From: an uncultured Bacillota bacterium | Lineage (GTDB): Bacteria; Bacillota; Clostridia; Christensenellales; UBA1242 | Reading direction: 5' to 3' | Assembly (NCBI GenBank): GCA_945921365.1 | Contig: CAMEKL010000019.1 | Span: 1-7,616 of the forward strand | DNA: 7,616 bases | In this document: in pieces, positions 1 through 4,716 of the stretch | Layout: each line of letters starts with the position of its first letter | Position numbering within the stretch: the first letter of the stretch is position 1 | Notes under the pieces: generated by a model | Databases searched by the model: none | Told to the model about the DNA's origin: nothing | What the model saw: the letters and a program-made list of their open reading frames with translations, nothing else | Position numbers and translations under genes: made by a program

Positions 1-331
1 GTTTTAAATAGTGAAGAATTTTATTTTGAGCAACGTCACGCTGAACTTGTTTCGAAAGCGAAACAACCCAGCCAGAAACATAGTTTTTGTTTTCTTTATA
101 TGGGTGAATCCCACGAAGAAGCCAAACAGATTCAACTGCTCCACACTCCGTTTTACCGCTTCTGTTTCCACCAAAAACCCATCTGTTTCTCTTCTCGCAT
201 TTATGAAATTCAATTTGTTTTTTATGCACTTTACTGCCTTGATTGTATCTTTCAAGGTTAAAGTGTTTTTCTCTGAATTTAAGTTCTTTTTCAATTTCTT
301 CAAGTTTTTTTAGTAGGCTATTTTTTGTCAT
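1..331 (-). CDS. terL: Phage terminase large subunit, N-terminal fragment (3' end beyond the window)
   Basis: This is the start of the ATPase/nuclease motor that packages phage DNA into proheads. Reading minus from the ATG at 331-329 gives 110 codons without a stop up to the left edge, so the C-terminal end is missing. The N-terminus is a charged helix (about residues 5-30). After it come KQIEFHKCEKRNRWVFGG and a classical Walker A, GGNRSGKT, at residues 54-61 (149-172), then a segment ending SGWVVSLSKQVQRDVAQ. I recognise this layout from TerL ATPase domains of Firmicutes phages. Full-length proteins are usually about 400-600 aa, so Walker B, the coupling motif and the RNase H-like nuclease would lie to the left. 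The start is supported by GAGGAAACT just before the ATG. No small-subunit gene lies directly upstream on this strand, which is unusual; the next gene there is the oppositely oriented one at 404. Sure of the family, unsure whether it belongs to an intact prophage. Confidence 0.85.
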   Translation of the reverse strand, partial: MTKNSLLKKLEEIEKELKFREKHFNLERYNQGSKVHKKQIEFHKCEKRNRWVFGGNRSGKTECGAVESVWLLRGIHPYKENKNYVSGWVVSLSKQVQRDVAQNKILHYLK

Positions 332-391
332 AGTTTCCTCATAATCTAGTTAATTCTACATATTCTTTTTTCGATTAAAAATACGATTGTT

Positions 392-397
392 TATAAT
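392..397 (+). promoter_or_regulatory. -10 element of the 404 gene, likely leaderless
   Basis: A perfect TATAAT ends 6 nt before the ATG at 404, so transcription should start at or next to the start codon. No SD-like sequence lies between. The -35 region is poor: the best hexamer at 17-bp spacing is TTTCGA at 369-374. A strong -10 in AT-rich DNA can occur by chance, but the identical 6-nt spacing at the 3773 gene supports the call. Confidence 0.5.
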
Positions 398-403
398 TTT
401 TAT

Positions 404-1255
404 ATGAAAACCAAAAAGTTTGTTTTAATTATTTGTTTTTGCTTACTTTCTTGTTTTTGCTTAAATAACATACCAAGCGTTTATGCAGATCAAAGTTATG
501 TTGCTGGCTCACCAGAATATGCAAGAGTTAAGTCTGCAAATGTAAAGCTTTATAGAACTGCAACAGAAGTTGAAGATTATTCAAACTATTACTTTTACAT
601 TCCAGAAACATATTTTGTTGAACTGTTATCCTATGAAAATGAAAACTTTTTCAGTGCCAGGTATATGGATATTTATGGATACGTAAAAATCTCTGATGTG
701 CAATGCGTAAGTGGAGTTCCAATAAATCCATTTGCATCAAAAATTAGTTTTCGAGTTTTCTTGCCTTCTGGAATTGAATTAAGGTCAACGCCGTCACAAT
801 CTGACGGACTAAACACCCTTTCAACCATCAACTTTCTTGAAACAAATTTGCAATATTATGGAAGCATCAGCGGAGAAGAAGCAATTATATATAAGGGAAC
901 AGATTGGTATTTTTGCAAATACACAAAAGGCGGAAGTGAACAAAATGGATATGTTTACTCCGTTTTTTGCGACCTTTTAACAAGCATTCCTCCAAACACA
1001 GAAGTTCTAGAGTATGTTAGCGAGCCAAATTTTCAAACACAATCAACAAGTGGAGAAATAAAAGCAGAAGAAAACTCAATTTCTTCCCTTCCATCAACAA
1101 GCCAAATTTTAATTATTGTTGCAATTTGCATTCCATGTATATTTCTGATTTATCTGATTTTCCGTCCAACAAGAATCACTGCAAGGTCATATAAAGAAAC
1201 TTCAAAAAAAGGAAGGAAAAATAGAAAGCAAGACTACTACGAATATGAAGAATAG
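404..1255 (+). CDS. Exported single-pass membrane protein with two SH3-like segments, function unknown
   Basis: I do not recognise this 283-aa protein as a named family. It has a signal peptide (basic MKTKK, hydrophobic core to about residue 22, likely cleavage after VYA at residue 28). Two extracellular stretches follow (about 40-98 and 114-190). Each has the short beta-strand pattern of bacterial SH3-like domains: an RVxxxxVxLR/YxTP-like opening and a GYVxxS/D closing. A polar Ser/Thr/Glu linker (about 205-233), one transmembrane helix (about 235-253) and a basic cytoplasmic tail ending YYEYEE complete it, so the topology is type I. SH3-like modules in exported proteins often bind peptidoglycan or surface polymers, so a cell-envelope role is plausible but inferred. 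It is the only plus-strand gene here. It diverges from terL across a 72-bp gap and converges on the HTH gene with 2 bp between stop codons. It ends with TAG, and the start lacks an SD. Confidence 0.85.
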   Translation: MKTKKFVLIICFCLLSCFCLNNIPSVYADQSYVAGSPEYARVKSANVKLYRTATEVEDYSNYYFYIPETYFVELLSYENENFFSARYMDIYGYVKISDVQCVSGVPINPFASKISFRVFLPSGIELRSTPSQSDGLNTLSTINFLETNLQYYGSISGEEAIIYKGTDWYFCKYTKGGSEQNGYVYSVFCDLLTSIPPNTEVLEYVSEPNFQTQSTSGEIKAEENSISSLPSTSQILIIVAICIPCIFLIYLIFRPTRITARSYKETSKKGRKNRKQDYYEYEE

Positions 1256-1257
1256 TT

Positions 1258-1803
1258 TTATTTATATGCTCTGCAAACACGTTCAATAAACAAATTGCTT
1301 AGCTCTAAAAATTCGTTTTTTCTATTCTCTTTTATTGCTTTTTCATTTTCATAATAAATCTCTGTTATCCAACCTTCTTTTTCAAGCATTTTTTCAAAAA
1401 AAGCGGGCGTGTAACCATGTTTTGCTAAAAATTTTTCAAACTCAATGTATGCATTATTTAGCCTTCTAAAATATGTTCTTTCACTAAGTCCCATTATGTC
1501 AATAATATCTCTTGCTTGCATTCCTTCAAAGTGCTTCAAGGCAAGAATTTTTGCCAGATTCCTATCTATGCCTCTAAGAGCATCCATACAAATAACATTT
1601 AAATTTATTAAATTCACTTTTTTGTTTGTCATGCCAATTATCCAATTTGATAAAAACTCAGCACTATTTTCAGCAAAGTTTTTTGATGTAACATAGCACG
1701 ATGCGTTAATTTTTTTCTCAATACAAGCATCAATAGAAAAACAAACTCTCTCCAAATACTTTTGAACAGTTAGAATCGTTCTTACCCAAACATTCAAATT
1801 CAT
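1258..1803 (-). CDS. Small HTH regulator with sigma-70 region 4-like domain
   Basis: This 181-aa protein is probably a DNA-binding transcription regulator. The first 70 residues look helical (LERVCFSIDACIEKK, then NLINLNVICMDAL). Residues about 84-126 form a sigma-70 region 4-type helix-turn-helix: LALKHFEGMQARDIIDIMG, then the recognition helix SERTYFRRLNNAYIEF. The C-terminal 55 residues are charged and helical. No sigma region 2 is visible, so it is not a complete sigma factor. The pattern fits stand-alone region 4-like regulators, including phage late-gene activators of the ArpU/RinA type, but also uncharacterised chromosomal clostridial proteins. I chose the ATG at 1803 because GGGAGGA lies directly upstream; the frame continues to a TTG at 1872, but that would place the ribosome site and a promoter inside the gene. 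The downstream same-strand gene is terL, beyond the opposing 404 gene. Confidence 0.75.
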   Translation of the reverse strand: MNLNVWVRTILTVQKYLERVCFSIDACIEKKINASCYVTSKNFAENSAEFLSNWIIGMTNKKVNLINLNVICMDALRGIDRNLAKILALKHFEGMQARDIIDIMGLSERTYFRRLNNAYIEFEKFLAKHGYTPAFFEKMLEKEGWITEIYYENEKAIKENRKNEFLELSNLFIERVCRAYK

Positions 1804-1806
1804 AGT

Positions 1807-1813
1807 TCCTCCC
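1807..1813 (-). promoter_or_regulatory. Strong ribosome binding site that fixes the HTH gene start
   Basis: On the minus strand GGGAGGA is followed by ACT and the ATG at 1803-1801. It is the strongest SD match in the window and decides for the 181-aa form over the 204-codon frame starting at TTG 1872. The terL start has nearly the same context (GAGGAAACT ATG). Confidence 0.8.
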
Positions 1814-1842
1814 AAAATAAGCAAAAAATTAAAAACAACTTC

Positions 1843-1872
1843 ATTATAAAGTTCATAAATCCTGCCAGTCAA
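1843..1872 (-). promoter_or_regulatory. Promoter proximal to the HTH gene
   Basis: On the minus strand, TTGACT (1872-1867) and a perfect TATAAT (1848-1843) are separated by 18 bp. Transcription would start near 1836, giving a leader of about 33 nt that contains the ribosome site. It resembles a housekeeping sigma-A promoter. Confidence 0.6.
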
Positions 1873-1886
1873 CGGTTACTGCCACA

Positions 1887-1913
1887 ATTTTACCATTTTT
1901 TTACAAAAGTCAA
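1887..1913 (-). promoter_or_regulatory. Second, distal promoter candidate for the HTH gene
   Basis: On the minus strand, TTGACT (1913-1908) and TAAAAT (1892-1887) lie 15 bp apart. The -10 has the extended TGG context, which can offset the short spacer. It overlaps one copy of the TTTTGTAAAAAA repeat, a possible operator. Weaker than the proximal promoter because of the spacing. Confidence 0.35.
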
Positions 1914-1953
1914 GAGTTTTCCAAATACTTTTTTACAAAAATAGAAAAAAACT

Positions 1954-1982
1954 AAAAAAAACCGACATTTTTGCCGGTTTTT
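1954..1982 (-). terminator. Rho-independent terminator after dnaB
   Basis: On the minus strand AAAAACCG (1982-1975) pairs with CGGTTTTT (1964-1957) around a 10-nt loop, and the stem runs into a T-tract followed by a second T-run. It begins 15 nt after the dnaB stop codon (1998) and lies upstream of the HTH-gene promoters, so it separates the two transcription units. The A-tract on the other arm would also permit termination on the plus strand, but no plus-strand gene ends here. Confidence 0.8.
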
Positions 1983-1997
1983 AATATCATTTTGATT

Positions 1998-3506
1998 TTA
2001 ATTAAATATATCATCTACGTCGCTTACGTCAAATGGCGGAACATCTTCTTCTGGCGGTATTTCGTCATACACTCCATCATAAAAATTTTCATCAAATTGT
2101 GGAGCAACAACAGTTTCTGCTTCATCAACAGCTTCTTCTTTCTTTTCAAAACGCTTTTGTGGTTTAAAACTAAGGTTTGTAAAAGTTGTTGTTTCACCAA
2201 TCCACCTAACTTTTATATCCTCAAGTTTACCATTTCTGTGCTTTGCAATCAGAATTTCACAAACGCCAGGCTCATCTTCGCTTACAATATCGTTATACAA
2301 ATCAGGTCTGTAAACAAACATAACAATATCTGCATCTTGCTCAATTGCACCACTTTCACGAAGGTCGGAAAGAATTGGTTTGTGATCCTTTCTTGAATCA
2401 ACAGCACGAGAAAGTTGTGATAGAAGAATGATTGGAACATCAAGCTCTCTTGCAGCAATTTTTAAAGTTCTTGTCATATCACTAATTTCAAGTTGTCTGC
2501 TTTCAATTTTCTTTCCACTGCCTGTTGTCATAAGTTGAAGATAGTCAATAACAACAAGGTCTAACCCCTTTTCTCTTTTAAGTCTTCTGCACTTTGAAAG
2601 AATATCTATTGGAGTTGTTAAACTGGAATCGTCAATAAAGATATTGGATTCTGAAAGCTTCTTACTTGCGCCAAGCATCGCTTTCCACTCGTCAACAGAA
2701 AGTTTACCTTTAAGCGCTTTTTCCATGCTAACTCCAGAAAGAGAACAAATTGACCTTTGTGCAATTTGCGTGTTTGGCATTTCAAGAGAGAAAATAGCAA
2801 CATTTTTCTTGCCATTAACTGCAACATTTGTTGCAATATTCATTGCAAAAGAAGTTTTACCAGAACCTGGACGACCGGCAATTAAAATAAGGTCAGATTT
2901 TTGAAGCCCATTTGTAACTGCATCCAAATCAACAAATCCAGTTGGCAGACCTCTTAAGCAAGTTGGGTCTTTGGAAATTGTGTCAAATTTATCAATAACG
3001 GCTTTAACCGCACCATCAATATGTTCTAAGTTTGATATATCCTCTTGTTCGGAAATATCAAAAACTTGTTTTTCTGCAAACTTTAAAAGTTCTTCTTTAT
3101 CGGTTGCCGTATATCCCTTTTCTGAAATTTTTTGTCCGCACAAAATAAGTTTTCTAAACAAACTGTCTCTTTTTATAATTTCAACATAATGTCCGAGATT
3201 AACCGCAGATGGAAGTGTGTTTGTTAGTGCTGTGATATATTCAATTCCTCCAACATCTTCAAGCTTTCCATCTTTTTCAAGTTGGTCTGTAAGCGTGACA
3301 AAATCTATTGGCCTGTTGGATCTATATAATTCAAGCATGCAAGCAAAAATCATTTGATGATTTCTTGCATAAAAATCCTCCTCTTTAAGTTTATACACAA
3401 CTTTAAGAGGAGCTTCTGAATCAATTAAAATTGCCCCCAAAACAGATTGCTCTGCTTCCACATTGTGTGGCATCATTTTAAAATTTTCCTTTGTTACATC
3501 AGCCAT
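1998..3506 (-). CDS. dnaB: Replicative DNA helicase DnaB
   Basis: This is the hexameric 5'-3' helicase that unwinds DNA at the replication fork and works with primase. The N-terminal domain (about residues 11-115) opens with the typical PHNVEAEQSVLGAIL. The RecA-like ATPase domain has Walker A GRPGSGKT (211-218), SLEM with the likely catalytic glutamate E242, Walker B VVIDYLQL with D321, LLSQLSR (361-367), DLRESGAIEQDAD (381-393) and the KHRNG arginine-finger region (422-426). The 502-aa length is slightly above the usual 440-470 because of an acidic tail after about residue 453. The ATG at 3506 is supported by GAGGTG 4 nt upstream. It lies 12 nt after the stop of the 3519 membrane gene, whose end overlaps the translation-initiation region, so the two are probably one operon driven from 3780-3807 and closed by the terminator at 1954-1982. 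No sign of intein or truncation. Confidence 0.97.
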   Translation of the reverse strand: MADVTKENFKMMPHNVEAEQSVLGAILIDSEAPLKVVYKLKEEDFYARNHQMIFACMLELYRSNRPIDFVTLTDQLEKDGKLEDVGGIEYITALTNTLPSAVNLGHYVEIIKRDSLFRKLILCGQKISEKGYTATDKEELLKFAEKQVFDISEQEDISNLEHIDGAVKAVIDKFDTISKDPTCLRGLPTGFVDLDAVTNGLQKSDLILIAGRPGSGKTSFAMNIATNVAVNGKKNVAIFSLEMPNTQIAQRSICSLSGVSMEKALKGKLSVDEWKAMLGASKKLSESNIFIDDSSLTTPIDILSKCRRLKREKGLDLVVIDYLQLMTTGSGKKIESRQLEISDMTRTLKIAARELDVPIILLSQLSRAVDSRKDHKPILSDLRESGAIEQDADIVMFVYRPDLYNDIVSEDEPGVCEILIAKHRNGKLEDIKVRWIGETTTFTNLSFKPQKRFEKKEEAVDEAETVVAPQFDENFYDGVYDEIPPEEDVPPFDVSDVDDIFN

Positions 3507-3518
3507 AATTCACCTCAA

Positions 3519-3773
3519 CTAATCCGCAAAAGGATCAGGTTTTTCCTTCTTTGGTTTATGATATTTCTTAAATAAAAAGTATAGAATTTCAAAAATCAAA
3601 TAAACAGCACCCCAACAGATGATCGTTAAAAAAAGTTGAAGTATATTGCTTAATTTTAAAATATAAAATAAAACAGCAAATCCAAGACCAAAAGGAATTG
3701 TTAAGCATAGCGTTATCAACCTTCTTTTAATGGTCTTTTTTAAAACATATCTTTGGTTTTTATCTTCTAACAT
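3519..3773 (-). CDS. Small two-helix membrane protein encoded upstream of dnaB, function unknown
   Basis: This 84-aa protein has a basic N-terminus (KKTIKRR), two hydrophobic helices (about 19-39 and 43-68) joined by a very short turn, and a basic Lys/Pro-rich tail ending PDPFAD. By the positive-inside rule both ends are cytoplasmic, making a helical hairpin. I do not recognise the family and assign no function. The gene is real on several grounds: a near-consensus promoter lies directly before it, its stop is 12 nt from the dnaB start, and the topology is coherent. The ATG at 3773 lies 6 nt after TATAAT with no SD, so translation is probably leaderless. It ends with TAG. Co-transcription with the replicative helicase is the only functional hint. 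Confidence 0.75.
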   Translation of the reverse strand: MLEDKNQRYVLKKTIKRRLITLCLTIPFGLGFAVLFYILKLSNILQLFLTIICWGAVYLIFEILYFLFKKYHKPKKEKPDPFAD

Positions 3774-3779
3774 GATGTT

Positions 3780-3807
3780 ATTATATCACATAAAAAAGTT
3801 TTGTCAA
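3780..3807 (-). promoter_or_regulatory. Near-consensus promoter of the membrane gene-dnaB operon
   Basis: On the minus strand a perfect TTGACA (3807-3802) and a perfect TATAAT (3785-3780) are 16 bp apart, with an extended TGA before the -10. TATAAT ends 6 nt before the ATG at 3773, so the predicted start site coincides with the start codon. This is the strongest promoter in the window. Confidence 0.85.
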
Positions 3808-3813
3808 AAACAT

Positions 3814-4656
3814 TTATTTTTTATTCAAAAAATAGATTGACGCCAAATAAATTGAAAGAACAAAGAAAACAAAATCAAGAGCAAGCAAATACCAAACAAC
3901 TTTATTTGCTGAAAGAGAATAAAACTCAATTTCTTTTTGATAATTATTTTTATTTATTTCCCATGTGTGAACTGTTCCTTCCAATGATTTATCAACAACT
4001 TCGGCATCTGAATGAAGCCTTTTGTTGTTTGACATATAGGTATAATACATCTTAAATTCTGGGAATTGTGAAATTTGTTCAGCAGTGAAATTTTCTTTCA
4101 TATAAGAGTTAGATTTAATTACAAAATATTCAAACGCACTTCCGCCCAAAAAGATTTCTCTTTTTCTTCCAAGTGGATTTTGAAACTTTTGACTATATTT
4201 TGTAACCCAAAATCTTTCTTCTACCTCATATTTAACAGAAACATTTTCTCCAAATTTTGTGTAAACATCATACGCTTTTTTGCTTTTAAAAATAAGTTTA
4301 ACAGCATAGACATTATTGTCCCACCCAGTGTAAATTTCAAGACTAGAAAATAATGTGTTCTTCTCATCACTGGAAATTTTATTTTTCTTATATGCATCGG
4401 AAATGTTATACCTAAACTCTGCCTTAACTCTTGCAAGTACTTCACTTGCATTTGTTTCAACTGCAGACTTAAGTTTAATGACATCTTCTGCTGTTATAAT
4501 ATTTTCTTCTTGAAGTTTTGTAAGTGACATATCAACAAATGTGTAAAGTTCAATAGAGCCATCTGCGTTCTCTTTAACAACCATTTCAGTTGTTGCACAC
4601 CCGCAGAAAACAAACATACACAAAATAACAAGACAAAAACATGCAATTTTTTTCAT
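3814..4656 (-). CDS. Putative lipoprotein with an additional C-terminal membrane helix, function unknown
   Basis: The 280-aa protein starts with MKK and a cysteine-rich hydrophobic signal (about 4-19) ending FCGC. C20 is the likely lipidation site, although Phe at -3 is not the preferred lipobox residue. An extracytoplasmic domain of about 230 residues follows, beginning with VVKENADGSIELYTF. Near the end is TVHTWEINKNN, then a hydrophobic helix (about 255-277) and NKK. The order of lipobox, a strand pattern around 'DGS', a late W-containing strand and a terminal helix loosely recalls LppM/DUF3153-type lipoproteins; this is similarity of layout only. I chose the ATG at 4656 because it places the basic n-region and hydrophobic core as a normal signal; the frame extends to a TTG at 4692, which adds a non-signal-like stretch. 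It lies 60 nt after the mfd stop, so read-through from mfd is possible, and ends 6 nt before the next operon's promoter. Confidence 0.75.
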   Translation of the reverse strand: MKKIACFCLVILCMFVFCGCATTEMVVKENADGSIELYTFVDMSLTKLQEENIITAEDVIKLKSAVETNASEVLARVKAEFRYNISDAYKKNKISSDEKNTLFSSLEIYTGWDNNVYAVKLIFKSKKAYDVYTKFGENVSVKYEVEERFWVTKYSQKFQNPLGRKREIFLGGSAFEYFVIKSNSYMKENFTAEQISQFPEFKMYYTYMSNNKRLHSDAEVVDKSLEGTVHTWEINKNNYQKEIEFYSLSANKVVWYLLALDFVFFVLSIYLASIYFLNKK

Positions 4657-4662
4657 ACCACT

Positions 4663-4692
4663 ATAATTTAACACAAAAATATTATATGACAA
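4663..4692 (-). promoter_or_regulatory. Tentative promoter of the lipoprotein gene
   Basis: On the minus strand TTGTCA (4692-4687), one mismatch from consensus, is followed by several poor -10 choices: TAAATT at 16 bp, AATTAT at 18 bp (again 6 nt before the ATG) and TATAGT at 21 bp. No SD precedes the ATG at 4656. The choice of -10 is uncertain, and the gene may simply be read from mfd. Confidence 0.35.
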
Positions 4693-4716
4693 ATAAATTT
4701 AAACTATTTTATTTTT

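Noticed and set aside
47..66. 8-bp inverted repeat with AAAG loop (TTGTTTCG / CGAAACAA)
   Set aside because: It lies inside conserved terminase coding sequence (SLSKQ) and has no T-tract; probably chance.
4..313. Two overlapping open frames of about 100 codons, one on each strand (4-303 minus, 11-313 plus)
   Set aside because: Both are out of frame with the terminase reading from ATG 331, which has a Walker A motif and an SD; their translations are low-complexity and show no recognisable domain.
1445..1696. Plus-strand open frame antisense to the HTH gene
   Set aside because: Hydrophobic antisense shadow with no ribosome site. The other frames antisense to dnaB, mfd and the lipoprotein gene were dismissed for the same reason.
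1804..1872. 23-residue N-terminal extension of the HTH protein from TTG 1872
   Set aside because: It would contain the GGGAGGA ribosome site and the TATAAT of the proximal promoter.
1873..1997. Possible CRISPR or small RNA gene in the A/T-tract-rich intergenic region
   Set aside because: The repeats are only two short A/T-rich 12-mers and are explained by promoters and the dnaB terminator; no repeat-spacer periodicity.
4657..4692. 12-residue N-terminal extension of the lipoprotein from TTG 4692
   Set aside because: The basic n-region and hydrophobic signal begin at ATG 4656; the TTG is more likely part of a -35 hexamer.
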